NCBI GenBank assembly: GCA_963575745.1
Contig: CAUYUJ010014269.1
Location: 96,023 to 160,022 of the forward strand
Reading direction: 5' to 3'
Source of the DNA: Prorocentrum cordatum
Lineage: Eukaryota; Sar; Dinophyceae; Prorocentrales; Prorocentraceae
DNA length: 64,000 bases
Positions 44,924 through 55,010 of this stretch are shown in pieces (within the stretch, counting starts at the first letter, position 1; every line of letters begins with the position of its first letter). The notes beneath the pieces were generated by a model. The model had not been told where the DNA came from, searched no databases, and worked only from the letters and a program-made list of their open reading frames with translations. The position numbers and the translations under genes were made by a program.

Positions 44924-46171
44924 TCAGTTCAAAAGAAGTCCCTTGGCCTTGTCCACACGCACTTCAAGGAAGGCACCGTGCGCGTGGTCCTGGACTGGTT
45001 GGAATCGAGGGACCGCCCACTTCCACTTGTAGGTCATCTGGGACTGCGTGCTCACGTTCCTGGTAGGCTGACTCGGTCGCATCATAACCAGTGAGGCTGG
45101 CACGCCTGGAAGCGGATCCTCCATCTTGTCTGTGTGGGTGGTCTCCTCTGTCATCTCATTGGGCTCGGGCGAGACCAGGACCCAGTCCGGGTCCCGCATG
45201 CTGGCGTAGCGGAACCCCGCGTAGCCGCTGATGGCCGCCACGATCAGTGTCCAGACAGCCACCATCATCAGGAAACCTGTCCAGTCGCTCGTGGCCATGC
45301 CATCCCTGGAGCAGACCTCCGTGTCGTAGTAGTAGCTGCTCTGGTCGGCGACCTGGCCCTCGCAGCCCTGCAGGAGCGTCGCCGCCGCCGTGATCATAGC
45401 CAGGGCCGCCGAGCGGCTAGCACCGAGTGAGCTCGTAGAAGTTCTCGAGCTCCTGACCCGTGCTGCCGCCCCCACATCGAAGTCCACCTCCTCCGACTGA
45501 TGGTCACTCTCCGCGACCTGGCCCATGTCCGTGTAGATGCCGTTGAGCGTCCTGAGCTTGACGAAGCGATCGTGTCCAATGATCTTCGTGCCCAGGTCCG
45601 CTTTGTTGTCGTCGGTGCCGACAGTCCCGAGGTCCATCAGCTTCCTCTTGATCGCCTGCTGGAGCCAAAGAACTCGTGCCTCAAGACTCCGCACCTTACC
45701 AACTCCTTCACGTCGGGCAATGCCTCGCGCAGCTGACGAATCCGTCAGCAGGGTGGCTGCCACTGTGAAGCCCATGAACTCAAGAAGTGACTTGAAGTAG
45801 AGCAAGTCCTCGGCGACCGCCGTTGCCGCATAGTACTCAGCAACTCCCGAGCTGGTGGCCACGATGCTCTGGCGCCTGCTGAACGAGTGCATGGGAACAC
45901 CATCGATCTCGATCTTGCCGCTCGACTGGGACCTCCTCGTCTGCAAGTCGCCTGCCCAGTCGCTGTCACCAAAGCCCACTAGCTCCACGTTCGTGCCCTC
46001 CGTCGGTCTCGGTAGCCAGTTCACCGCATTCCTCGTCCCAAGCAGGTATCTCACGAGCCTCTTGAGCGCAGTGAAGGCGCCGACGGTGGGGCCTGATAGC
46101 ATCCTGCCCAGCAAGCTGACCTCGTACTGGCAGTCCGCCCTGTCCTGAACGTAGTACATCAGCGCCCCCAC
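44924..46171 (-). CDS. Copia RNase H with C-terminal membrane-segment extension
   Basis: Open frame following the CT-repeat frame break; the in-frame sequence extends upstream to about 46212 and reads GVYRSCVGALMYYVQDRADCQ, the RT-RNase H connection. RNase H residues: GFGDSDWAGD (about 66-75), SSGVAEYYAA (about 107-116), LTDSSAARGI (about 142-151) and ADLGTKII (about 191-198); the catalytic acids appear to be present. After about residue 215 comes a 200-residue extension not part of standard copia RNase H: a Ser/Arg stretch, a moderately hydrophobic segment (about 253-272), then GFLMMVAVWTLIVAAISGYA (about 294-313), a strong membrane-helix candidate, and a charged tail ending at 44924. Function of the extension is unknown. 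Confidence 0.88.
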   Translation of the reverse strand: MGALMYYVQDRADCQYEVSLLGRMLSGPTVGAFTALKRLVRYLLGTRNAVNWLPRPTEGTNVELVGFGDSDWAGDLQTRRSQSSGKIEIDGVPMHSFSRRQSIVATSSGVAEYYAATAVAEDLLYFKSLLEFMGFTVAATLLTDSSAARGIARREGVGKVRSLEARVLWLQQAIKRKLMDLGTVGTDDNKADLGTKIIGHDRFVKLRTLNGIYTDMGQVAESDHQSEEVDFDVGAAARVRSSRTSTSSLGASRSAALAMITAAATLLQGCEGQVADQSSYYYDTEVCSRDGMATSDWTGFLMMVAVWTLIVAAISGYAGFRYASMRDPDWVLVSPEPNEMTEETTHTDKMEDPLPGVPASLVMMRPSQPTRNVSTQSQMTYKWKWAVPRFQPVQDHAHGAFLEVRVDKAKGLLLN

Positions 46172-47097
46172 GCACGAGCGGTAGACGCCAGCCTGCTGCT
46201 GAGAGAGAGAGTAGGAGTGCTCCCCATGAGCGCCTTGTGTGCTGGCACTCCAGGAGTGGGAGCCGTGTTGGAGCCGCCGAGATTGAGGGTCTCCACCACG
46301 TAGTCGAGGTACTTCGGGTTGGCCTGCAGCTCTGTGCCGTGCTCGTACCTCGTCCTCAGCCTCTTCAGGTGCTCGTAGGTGATGCCGTACTCGTGGATCT
46401 CCCCGCCGCTGAAGGTCACATGCTGCTTCAGCTCGTCGCGGAAGCCCTCCAGCGCCTCCCTGGATCCAGCCACGTGCAAGTCGTCCATGTGCAGCTCAAC
46501 CACCACCTCCGTCTCAGGGTTGTAGAAGAAAAGCGGCGCAACCTGGCATCTGGTCATCTGCATCTCGTCTGTGAGGATGCCCGCCATGTGCTCCACCCAG
46601 CCTGGCGCTGCCGTCCGTCTCCCAGGTAGTTGCTTCTTCAACTTCCAGTAGATCTCCGTGTCCTTGCCTTCCGCCCTGAGCATGTCCAAGTACTCCTGCG
46701 GGGGGTCAACCACCACGTCCTCGTACTCCGGGGCCTGGTAGAAGGCATCCGTCGCGTCGAGCGTCATCACTTCGAACCCGCGCTTGAGAGCCACAAAGTC
46801 GACCAACCTGTTGGAGATCGGAGCCGATCCAGGTGTGAACAGGTCGTCACGCCATTCCTGCCAGCGGAACTCGCGGCAGACGAACCGCACCTTGCGCTGC
46901 CACTCCTGCAACGCTGGCTTCCATCTCCATTGCTTCTCCCAGCGCGTGGTGATGTGCTTCATCCCATTCGCCTCCGACTTGGCGATGTCCTCGCCGACTC
47001 CATGGTCCAGGAGGCTCTGCAGGTGCTCCATGGTGAGCTTCTTGTCCAGCTCATCCTGCATGTCCACGTCAAACATGCCATCCGTCGGGTCCTCCAC
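46159..47097 (-). CDS. Copia reverse transcriptase
   Basis: An open frame continuing the polyprotein after a one-base frame change in a GGG run at 47097-47099. It has no ATG start at its edge; the first codon is GTG, consistent with readthrough or frameshift rather than independent initiation. Copia RT landmarks: RFVCREFRWQEW (about 68-80), DATDAFYQAP (about 112-121, first catalytic Asp), KKQLPGRRTAAPGW (about 150-165) and ELHMDDLHVAGS (about 199-210). HMDD replaces the more common YVDD but keeps both catalytic Asp. The final 15 residues are out of frame after a CT-repeat slip at about 46205. Confidence 0.92.
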   Translation of the reverse strand: MEDPTDGMFDVDMQDELDKKLTMEHLQSLLDHGVGEDIAKSEANGMKHITTRWEKQWRWKPALQEWQRKVRFVCREFRWQEWRDDLFTPGSAPISNRLVDFVALKRGFEVMTLDATDAFYQAPEYEDVVVDPPQEYLDMLRAEGKDTEIYWKLKKQLPGRRTAAPGWVEHMAGILTDEMQMTRCQVAPLFFYNPETEVVVELHMDDLHVAGSREALEGFRDELKQHVTFSGGEIHEYGITYEHLKRLRTRYEHGTELQANPKYLDYVVETLNLGGSNTAPTPGVPAHKALMGSTPTLSLSSRLASTARAWGR

Positions 47098-50000
47098 CCA
47101 TCCGAGACCTCCTCCCAGAACGCGTCAGGCGAGTCATCCACGTTGCCAACCTCCAGCGCGTGAACCGCTGCAACTCGTGCTCGCTTGCCTTCGGAGACCT
47201 CTGCTGCTGGCGAGACCCCACGTCTCGCTGCCTGCGAGGGCGCCGCCCCCATCGCCACATCCCTGGGCGCCGGCGGCTCTGGTGCTGGGGGCTGCGGCTG
47301 CTGAGCCGCTGCCGCTGCCGGCGGAGGTGGTTGTTGCGGTGCCTGAGGCTGAGCAGGCGCTGCTCCGCCCTCTGGCTGTCCTGCCTGCTGCGGCTGGGGA
47401 GCGTCAGGCTGAAGAGGTCCTTCTGCCCTCGGTAGCTCCGTCGCGATCTGCTGAGGCGCCCGCCTGCGTTTCGACCTCTCGGGGGCCGTCCTCGCAGCCC
47501 AAGGCAGCCCCGTCACTGTCATGAGGAGCTCCTTGTCAGCCTGCCTTCCCTCAGGGAGCCGTCGCACCGTCCGTGCGCGGTCAAGCCCCCGAGGCGTCAT
47601 CACCAGGTGCCCCTGCGACTCGTCCGACCTGCCGACCCAGATCCCTTTGCCCCACTGAGCCTCGCCTCGATGCAGGCGCCGACCTCCAGTGAGACCTCGA
47701 TGCGCAGGACGCGCAACCCGATACAGCACCGCCTCGCCGAAGTTGCAGATGTCGCCCTTGTGCGGCGTGCCTGTCGCGATCTCGCGCGGGCTCTGACCTC
47801 CAGCTCGCCTCGAGAACCTCTCGTGAAGCCACCCAGCGCGACGCATCATCCACGCCCAGATTGGCATGGCCGCCGCCACCTTCGTGTCGTAGCGCTTCTC
47901 GAGGTCCAGCCTAAGAACCCTCGTCTGGCCCTCGACTATCTTCACCGCTGCCTCCGCTGGGTTCGACTGGCTGCTGTGCTTGGGGGTCAGCTCTGCCGTG
48001 ACCTTGCCCGCGAGCTCGCTGACCACGCCGTCCATGATGGCCTTCGTCGCCTGCCCCGTGTCCGTCCTGAGCCTGCACTTGCCCGTCTCGAGCCTCTGCA
48101 CGAAGGACTTGATGCCTGCAATGGCGTATGGCGAAGCTGCCTTTGACGCACACGGAATAACCTTCACCACTCCAGTGTCAGAGCTGAACGCCACCAGCAT
48201 CGTCGCGTAGGTGTCCTCTACCTTGGTCAGGTCCCCTTCCTCGTCGGCTGTCTTGCAGAAGCCGAAGTCGTAGCTGATGAGTGGGCGCTTCTGCTCTGAG
48301 TCCTCGAGCCTGACCAGCGAGTGAGGTGCATCAGGAGCTTTGGCCCTGACACACTCCTCGCACCACGGAGCAGCAGGGAGATGCGTGAGGCGATGCTGTC
48401 TCTCCTCCTCCGCGCTCGGGGCCTTCGGAACTGGAAGCTGCTTCGGCTCGACTGGATCGTGCTGAATCCCGAGCTGCTCCTTCACCGCCACCTTGTGCAG
48501 CCTCTCCGCCTCCGAGCGCCTGGCAGCCGCCTCTGCCGCAATGAGCCGCTCCCACAGCTCCAACTTCGCGCCGTAGATCGGCATGAACAGCTCCCTCAGC
48601 CTGGTCCTCATCGCGCCGACCGAGCTCTCCGCCGTGAGCACTGGTGCCGTCGCTGCCTGCTGCTGGTCCGCCGCGCCGCAGCAGTGGTGGGCCGCTGGCG
48701 CAGGGCTCGCGGACACGATCGGGAGCCTAAGGCTGTTCCGCTCCAACTCGAGCTGCACGCTGCGGTGACCCTTCGTCATGTAGAGCCCGTCCTCCATACT
48801 GAGGTTGAACCTGAAACCCTGCCTGAGCAGCTTGCCCATGCTCAGCAGGTCGTCATTCACATCGGCAACGAGGAAGTCTGCCGTCGCCTTGATGCCCTCC
48901 TGCATCGTCATCTCAACACCCCGTAGGCCCGCTGTGGGCAGCGGTCGCTGCTGCACGTCGAAAAGCCTGGGGGCATCCGTCGCACTGTTGACTGGGGCCT
49001 CTGGGACGAACTTGTGCCTGCACAGGTGGTCGTCGCTGCCGCTGTCGATCAGGATGGAGCCTCCAACCTTCGCCACCTGGCCGCTCGTCGCCGCTGAGAC
49101 CGCAAACACCCAGCCGTCGGGAACGCCGTCGTAGTAGCCCGACGCGGCGCGGACCCCGCCCTCGGACTGCTGCTGTCCCGAGCTCGAGGCCGATCCATCT
49201 CCCTGAACCGCGCGCGTGTTGCCAGTCTCCTTCTTGGCCTCATCTGCCCTCTTCTTCCTGCAGTCGGCCCGCTTGTGGCCCCACTTGCCGCAGTAGCCAC
49301 ACTCGCCGTCGAAGTAGTCGGACTGGCCCTTGCCATGGCCCTGCTTGCCGTCGCGGTTCTTGGACTTCGTCTTCGAGTCCTTGCAGCCCTTCACATTCTT
49401 GCCAGCCTTCCCTGACTTGTCCATCTTGCCTGTCTTGCCCGACTTCCCGTGCGACTTGCCGCCATGCGGTCCAACTCGAACTGCATCCACCTGCATCGGC
49501 ACGACCCCGCCAGTGTCTGGGACGTGGGTGAACGTCCGCCCTTGATTGTAGTAGCCCCTGATGTGACTCCGAGCCGCTGCGAACGTGAGCTTCACCTCCT
49601 CAGGCGCCTGCCGAAGGACCTCACGGTACGGCTCTGGCGCGTGCTCTAGCAGCACGCTGACTCGAACGTTGTCCGAGACCGCCTCGCCGCTCTGGTCCAC
49701 GTACTCTGCGACGATGGCCTCCCACGCCGTGAGAGACTGAAAGAAGTCGATGCCCGACTCCCGATCCTTCGCCCACTTGTCCTGAGGGTTCAGGATGAAG
49801 CGCAGCATGGCCGTCCACCTGTTGCCCGACTTGCTCTCATACTCGATCTTGAGCTGCCGCCACGCCTCCAGGCCATTCTTCCTCGAGAGCTTGACCACAC
49901 CCAGCGACTTGCCGTCGCACCACGTGATCAGCAGGTGCCAGAGCCTCTGGCTGACCGCTCTCGCCTGGTCCCCCAGCTGGTCCGTTGCCAGTGGGTCGCG

Positions 50001-50165
50001 CCTGTTGGCCGCCTCCGTCATGAGGTCCTCCATGCCAAGCAGCGCGGTGTAGGCCTCGAACCTGAGGCTCCAGTCTGCCCATCTCTCGTCCGTACCGTCG
50101 AACCTCTGAAGCCTCATGTCGGTCCGAACGTCGACGACATCGATCGCCGCCATCTCCGCCAGCAC
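46959..50165 (-). CDS. Copia Gag-protease-integrase polyprotein
   Basis: A 1068-codon ORF starting 68 bp after the LTR. Residues 1-230 are Gag-like helical sequence (WADWSLRFEAY, then LEAWRQLKIEYESKS). A Lys/Gly-rich stretch (230-285) precedes a CCHC zinc knuckle, CGYCGKWGHKRADC (about 288-302). The protease signature DSGSD is at about 373-377 (Ser replaces the usual Ala/Thr). An integrase zinc domain with HRLTHL and CEEC is at about 590-604. The DDE catalytic residues are Asp at about 630 (SYDFGF), Asp at about 702 (RTDTGQ) and Glu at about 736 (NPAEAAV). A Pro/Gln/Ala-rich linker (about 905-1000) leads toward RT. The last 45 residues are probably out of frame, since RT text continues from 47097 in another frame. 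Products package and integrate the element. Confidence 0.92.
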   Translation of the reverse strand: MLAEMAAIDVVDVRTDMRLQRFDGTDERWADWSLRFEAYTALLGMEDLMTEAANRRDPLATDQLGDQARAVSQRLWHLLITWCDGKSLGVVKLSRKNGLEAWRQLKIEYESKSGNRWTAMLRFILNPQDKWAKDRESGIDFFQSLTAWEAIVAEYVDQSGEAVSDNVRVSVLLEHAPEPYREVLRQAPEEVKLTFAAARSHIRGYYNQGRTFTHVPDTGGVVPMQVDAVRVGPHGGKSHGKSGKTGKMDKSGKAGKNVKGCKDSKTKSKNRDGKQGHGKGQSDYFDGECGYCGKWGHKRADCRKKRADEAKKETGNTRAVQGDGSASSSGQQQSEGGVRAASGYYDGVPDGWVFAVSAATSGQVAKVGGSILIDSGSDDHLCRHKFVPEAPVNSATDAPRLFDVQQRPLPTAGLRGVEMTMQEGIKATADFLVADVNDDLLSMGKLLRQGFRFNLSMEDGLYMTKGHRSVQLELERNSLRLPIVSASPAPAAHHCCGAADQQQAATAPVLTAESSVGAMRTRLRELFMPIYGAKLELWERLIAAEAAARRSEAERLHKVAVKEQLGIQHDPVEPKQLPVPKAPSAEEERQHRLTHLPAAPWCEECVRAKAPDAPHSLVRLEDSEQKRPLISYDFGFCKTADEEGDLTKVEDTYATMLVAFSSDTGVVKVIPCASKAASPYAIAGIKSFVQRLETGKCRLRTDTGQATKAIMDGVVSELAGKVTAELTPKHSSQSNPAEAAVKIVEGQTRVLRLDLEKRYDTKVAAAMPIWAWMMRRAGWLHERFSRRAGGQSPREIATGTPHKGDICNFGEAVLYRVARPAHRGLTGGRRLHRGEAQWGKGIWVGRSDESQGHLVMTPRGLDRARTVRRLPEGRQADKELLMTVTGLPWAARTAPERSKRRRAPQQIATELPRAEGPLQPDAPQPQQAGQPEGGAAPAQPQAPQQPPPPAAAAAQQPQPPAPEPPAPRDVAMGAAPSQAARRGVSPAAEVSEGKRARVAAVHALEVGNVDDSPDAFWEEVSDGWRTRRMACLTWTCRMSWTRSSPWSTCRASWTMESARTSPSRRRMG

Positions 50166-50220
50166 GGGCAGGAGGTCTGGGCGCGGCGAGCGAGCTCAGC
50201 TCCCGTGGGCACAGGAACCG

Positions 50221-50233
50221 AGCTCCGCTACCA
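50221..50233 (-). other. Primer-binding site (initiator Met tRNA type)
   Basis: Immediately inside the 5' LTR the element's strand reads TGGTAGCGGAGCT. Plant and fungal copia elements use TGGTATCAGAGC-like sites complementary to the 3' end of initiator Met tRNA; this differs at two or three positions. Confidence 0.75.
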
Positions 50234-50364
50234 TGTAGCAATATCGAGGCTTTTCCTCTCAACCCTCGAAGCCAAAGGACCTGCAGTGCTTGCTCCTTCT
50301 CTGCCCTAACATGCTGACTCCTGCACACGGGGGTCCCTGACCCCAGCAAATACAATCTACAACA
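50234..50364 (-). repeat. 5' LTR of the copia element (131 bp)
   Basis: Same 131 bp as the 3' LTR with one substitution. It should hold the promoter; no TATA box is obvious, which is usual in dinoflagellates. It is very short for a copia LTR. Confidence 0.97.
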
Positions 50365-50369
50365 GTAGA
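50365..50369. repeat. Target-site duplication GTAGA (right)
   Basis: GTAGA directly outside the right LTR, identical to 44473-44477. A 5-bp duplication is standard for copia integrases. Confidence 0.95.
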
Positions 50370-50781
50370 GGTCCAAGCGAGGTGCTCACTTCAGCCTCCT
50401 CCTACTCCTTCACTCTTAGACTCCCCCTGTCCTTCCCTCCTCCTCCCCCATTATCCTCCTCCTCCGCATCCTCCTCCTTCTCCATATATTCCCTTTCCCT
50501 CCTGCCCCCTCTTTCCATGTCTAGGTTGAGATACGCACTCCGGGCTCATCAAAACGAACTGGACCATGCAAAGCCGGGAATATTCAGATGCGGCCAAGGA
50601 ACCGCGTCAGAATCCCTTGAGCTCAGGCCGCATGTCACTGAGGGGCGCTCATATCATGCAGCAGCTTTTCACGTATTGTCGAGCCTACTTGCGAGGTGGC
50701 ACAAGGGAAAATGGATGTACCTAGAGTCAGGTGAATATTGCTGGTAATGAAATTGTCGAGCACATATCGGAAGCGCGTGCG
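50370..50781. other. No recognisable gene
   Basis: Unique flank to the right of the copia element, including a CTCCTCC-rich strip at 50400-50480. Confidence 0.5.
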
Positions 50782-50836
50782 CACGCACACACACACACAG
50801 ACACACACAGACACACACACACACACACACACACAC
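50782..50836. repeat. (AC)n microsatellite
   Basis: ACACAC run with AGAC interruptions, followed by GCGC-rich and CGGGCTCG-type short repeats to about 51040. Confidence 0.95.
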
Positions 50837-51109
50837 GCGCGCGATCGCGCGCACGCGCTCAGGGTGGGGCTCGGGCCCGGGCTCGGTCTCAAGCTGGCGT
50901 TCGGACTAGGGGTCGCGGTCGGGCTCGCGCTCGGGCTCGCGCCCGAGATTGCTCGCGCGCGCGCGCACGAACGAGCACACGCGCACGAACGCGAACACGC
51001 GCACGCTCACTCACGCGCACGAGGACTGCCTCCGTTTGAGGGCGAGGCGTGACTACACTGCTAAGACCCCCACCCCTGGGCCCCCCACCCCCACCCCACC
51101 GTACTTATA

Positions 51110-51420
51110 CCTATGACGCCCGAAAAGATGTGGCTTCAACGCACAATTTTGACTAGGGAAATGGATCCAGCAGACTATGCCGTCAGGAAGGATGCTCCAA
51201 CACCAAATTTTCTGCGAGGGGCGGTGGTTCCAGCAGCCCACGGCGCGGCCTCCGGCACACACAGTTTGACGAGTGGGAGCCGTTGCAGCAGATTCTGCAG
51301 CCAAGAATGGTGGGTTCCAGCACCCGATTGCTGCGAGGTGCAATGTTTCCAGCAGCCCACGGCGTGGGTTCCAGCACCCAATGTAAGCGATGTTCGGGGC
51401 GTGAGGTATGTCGCTGCGTG
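51110..51420. repeat. Degenerate TTCCAGCAGCCCACGG repeat
   Basis: CCAGCAGCCCACGGCG occurs at about 51230 and 51350, and CTGCGAGG(G/T)G(C/T) and TTCCAGCACCC phrases recur around them, spaced about 60 bp. Weak. Confidence 0.5.
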
Positions 51421-52544
51421 CGCTGGTTAAGCTTGACCTGGCCCCGAGGTGCTCCTGAGCTCGGCTATGTCCTCGCTGAATTATCACCGAGACATCCGCT
51501 CCAGCAGACTATGGCGACACGGCGCGCGTCCCAGCCACGATTTTCTTCCACCGCCCGTCAAACATATCACCAGCAACACATTCACCCGACTGTAGGACTC
51601 TTGAAGGAAGACGCTGTCGAGCACGCGGCACTCTGCGGGGGGAGAGCGGGGGCGCCAGGGTCCGAGCATGCGCGCAGCTCCAGAGCACAGTTGCTCCAGG
51701 ATCGCTCCCCGTGGGCCACGCCATGCCCGGCGGTGATACAGGATCCGCCGCCGCCGAAGGCCGCGATGAAGCTGGGGCCCAAACACAACCTGTCGACCTG
51801 CCCCGTACGTACCTCTTCTCCAGCTCCTCCCCCTGCTCTGGTTTCTCGTCGTCGTCTTTGCTCACGTGCCTTCCGCACCAGGCCAGACAGCAGTAGCCCA
51901 CTCCAGATCGCAAAAACACACCCGATCAGACTAGACCAGACCAGCAGAGAACAAGACAGGCCAGAAGGGGGAGGGGAAGACTAGGAATACACTAACACGC
52001 CACTGAGATGCCCCCGAGAGGACACTGAGAGGTCCAAAATTGGGGCTCGGTACTGGCTCCTGGATTGGCTGGAGGGAATGCGCGAAATGAAAAGAGCACT
52101 TACTCCGCGTCCCCTCCCACAAACACTGTCAATGTGATCGAGGCTGGCATCCAACACGTTCGATAAAATGTTCGCATCGGATTCTACGCCGCGACTGCGT
52201 GATAGCCTCTGAACAGCCCATCGGCAGGCCTCGTTTCGTGGTGTCTCGCACTGGATGTATGAGTGGGTTCACTACTGTCGCAGCAGTGCCTAATCTGTGG
52301 GCGGTGCTCATCTGACATACGTTGATCGTACTGTCCACGGCGTATAGGTGGACCACAAATCAACGCAATCCGGGGCGCCGAGGGCTCGTGTTCGGGCATG
52401 ATCTTCCGCCGTAGGTGCTCTGCCACCAGTCTGCGCCCCTGCTCGGGCGGCCCTGCTGTTGCATGTCTAAGAGAGCTCGGCGCAGCATGTGTGGTGGCAT
52501 TCCCGTTTTCCCCAAACGGCGAATGCTGCAAATGTTTACTAAAG
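51421..52544. other. No recognisable gene
   Basis: Overlapping short ORFs on both strands with no motif. Confidence 0.4.
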
Positions 52545-53310
52545 TGGGCACACCTGATGAGGCAACGAGCTACGTGGTGGATCGCGGGGTGTCTGGCACA
52601 ACCTGTGGCGCAACCAAACGCAAATCTGTCGACCGACTGTGGCACACAGGCCGAGGCAACGGACGATTGGTTGATCGCGGAGCTTTTGAAGCAACCTAGG
52701 GCATAGTACATTGTAGACAGGAGATGGGTGCGCCCAATGATGGAGTGAACGATCTGGTGGATCGTAGGGTGCCTGGTGCAACCTATTGCGCAATATATTG
52801 CACACGAACTGGCACAACCTGAGGCAACAGACGACTTGGTCGCTCGCGGGGTCCTGGCGCAACCTGTAACGCAGTACATGGTAGACAGAGCGGGCTAAAA
52901 GCAGTGAGGCAAAGGAATCTCTTACTGTAATGCGGTGTGTATGGGGCAACCTGCAGCGCAATACAACATAGACAAAGTGAGACACATCCGCTCGTGCAAA
53001 GGGCGCTTTACTTGAACTCAGGGCGCCTGGCGCGATCTATGGCGCATCGACCGACGCAACCTATGGCACACGGCTGACGGAATGGACGATTTGGTGGATC
53101 GCGGTGTGCCTGGCACACGTATGGCGCAACCTACGTCGAAATACATGGTAAACAGAACGAGGTATGCATTTGCCAGGACCAATGGAACAACCTACGACAC
53201 ACCCAACGAGGTAATGGATTGTAGGTTGGCCGTGGGCATTTGGTAACAATTCTGACAAGTCATGCCTGGCTAACTGCGGAATCCCTAGCGCAACACACGG
53301 CGCAACCTGT
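52545..53310 (+). repeat. Degenerate minisatellite (GTGGATCGCGGGGTG / GGCGCAACCTGTGGCG)
   Basis: Phrases GATTTGGTGGATCGCGG, TG(C/T)CTGG(C/T)(A/G)CAACCT, GCGCAAT and ACATGGTA(G/A)ACAGA recur about every 80-100 bp (near 52575, 52665, 52745, 52830, 52930, 53080). Highly diverged. Weak traces extend upstream on the other strand to about 52180. Confidence 0.65.
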
Positions 53311-54164
53311 TGCAAATGCCAACTGGCGGGGTCTCATGGCGGGGTGGAACTCTGGTCACCTACCAGCGGTCACTCAATCGCCCTGGTCCTGCAGAGTGGC
53401 AGGCCGAGTATGGCGGAGCGGACTGTGCGAGACCTTCAGGCCGACTGCTCGGCCTCGAAAGCGAGCGAGCGGGCTGAGCGAACGAGCGAGCCACCAATGC
53501 ACAGCACGCCTAGGGCCTGCCTGAGGCTAGGCGGGCTATGCGGTTGCCTGGCCTCGAGAGACGGACCATTGAGTTCCCGTGCAGCCGCCGTCGGCAGGCA
53601 TGCTGGGCACGAAAGGCGACGGCTGTAGGTGCGCGTGCTCCGAGTGCTACAGCGGTAGCCAATCGTCCGCTGCCGAGCTCAGCGGAACCATCGCGCCCGA
53701 GACGACCCCAAGATCTCCAGGAGGTCGCCAGGGAGGCCTCGGAGAAACCGGCAACAGGCAACACAATCAACATGTCATGTTGCTATCAGACCACGCTACA
53801 GCATAGTAGCGCTGTTTTCCAGACGGCCACAACTAGCTCAACCGAACCTGTTCGAACATATCGGTAGAACCACCATGCATGAATTTCAGCCCCGGACTGA
53901 CGCGGTGGCGGGGCTTTCCGTCTGTCGCTGGGTACAATGAAAGGGCACTAGCCTAAGGAACGATCGAGAAGGAGCAAAGCCCCTTTTTGCTAAGGAGGTC
54001 CATGAAGTCCGAAGGAGCGGCCGAGCCCTTTTTATAGCGGCGTTCCGCCACGATTCGCTTTTGCGATTCGACCCCCGCCCCCTTTGCCAAACTACCAAAG
54101 AAACCCCGCCCCCTCCTTCCCCGCCGCTCCAAAATCGAACGGAGAAGTGCAGCCTGCGAACAAC
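53311..54164. other. No recognisable gene
   Basis: Short ORFs only. No tandem array or motif noticed. Confidence 0.4.
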
Positions 54165-54470
54165 GCGTTAGGAACGCCAGGGGCTCGGGCTAGGAATTGG
54201 GCCTTAACGTGACCACTTTCCGACTCGATTCCGCGTGTGGGCCTCCATTCGCACAGCGCAAGGAACGCCAGGGGCTCGCGTGGGGGACTGGGCCATGACG
54301 TGACCACTTTCCGACTCGGTGCCGCGCGCGAGCCCCAACTCGCACTGCGCAAGGAACGCCAGGGGCTCGCGTGGGGGACTGGGCCTTAACGTGACCGCTT
54401 CCGATTCAGTTAAGCACGTGAACCCCAACTCGCAAATTGCAAAGAACGTAAGGGGCTCGCGCACAGAACA
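54165..54470 (+). repeat. 91-bp minisatellite, about 3.3 copies
   Basis: Anchor AGGAACGCCAGGGGCTCG at 54170, 54261 and 54352, and a diverged copy at 54442: spacings 91, 91, 90. Units contain CGTGACCACTTTCCGACTCG. Confidence 0.9.
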
Positions 54471-54508
54471 CAACTCGTATGTGCTTGGTTATAGGTACCT
54501 ATACGTGT

Positions 54509-54794
54509 GTATGTGTAAGTGTATGTGTATGTGTATGTGCATGTGCATGTATGTATGCATGCATACATGCATGCATGCATACATGTATGTATGTGTGTAT
54601 GCATGCATGCATGCATGCATGTATGTATGTATGTATGTATGTGTATGCATGTATGTATGTATGTATGTATGCATGCATGTATGTATGTATGTATGTATGT
54701 ATGTCTGTATGTGTGCATGTGTATGTATGTATGTATGTATGCATGCATGCATGCATGTATGTATGTATGTTTGTATGTATGTGTGTATGCATGC

Positions 54795-54827
<33 letters not shown>

Positions 54828-55010
54828 TGTATGTATGTATGTATGTATGTATGTGTGTATGTATGTATGTATGTATGCATGCATGCATGCATGCATGCAT
54901 GCATGTATGTATGTATGTATGTGTGTATGTATGTATGTATGTACGTATGTATGTATGTATGTATGTATGTGTGTATGTAGGGAGGTCGGTAGGTAGGTAT
55001 GTATGTATAC
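54509..55010. repeat. (TATG)n / (CATG)n microsatellite
   Basis: About 500 bp of TATG tetranucleotides with blocks of GCAT and GTGTATG. Met/Cys/Tyr/Val ORFs in all frames are artefacts. Confidence 0.97.

Larger units (their letters stand above)
44478..50364 (-). mobile_element. Ty1/copia LTR retrotransposon, nearly intact
   Basis: 5887 bp on the minus strand. 131-bp LTRs at both ends differ at one position, and a perfect 5-bp target duplication GTAGA flanks the element. Order from its 5' end: LTR, primer-binding site, short leader, Gag, protease, integrase, reverse transcriptase, RNase H, a C-terminal extension, polypurine tract, LTR. Integrase before RT defines the Ty1/copia class. Near-identical LTRs mean a recent insertion. 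Two frame breaks (about 47098 and 46205) interrupt the polyprotein; they are single-step changes in a G run and in a CT repeat, so they may be real mutations, assembly errors or recoding sites. Confidence 0.97.

Noticed and set aside
49837-50376. ORF running through the copia LTR
   Set aside because: Overlaps the LTR and the Gag start in another frame; no homology-like text beyond the LTR.
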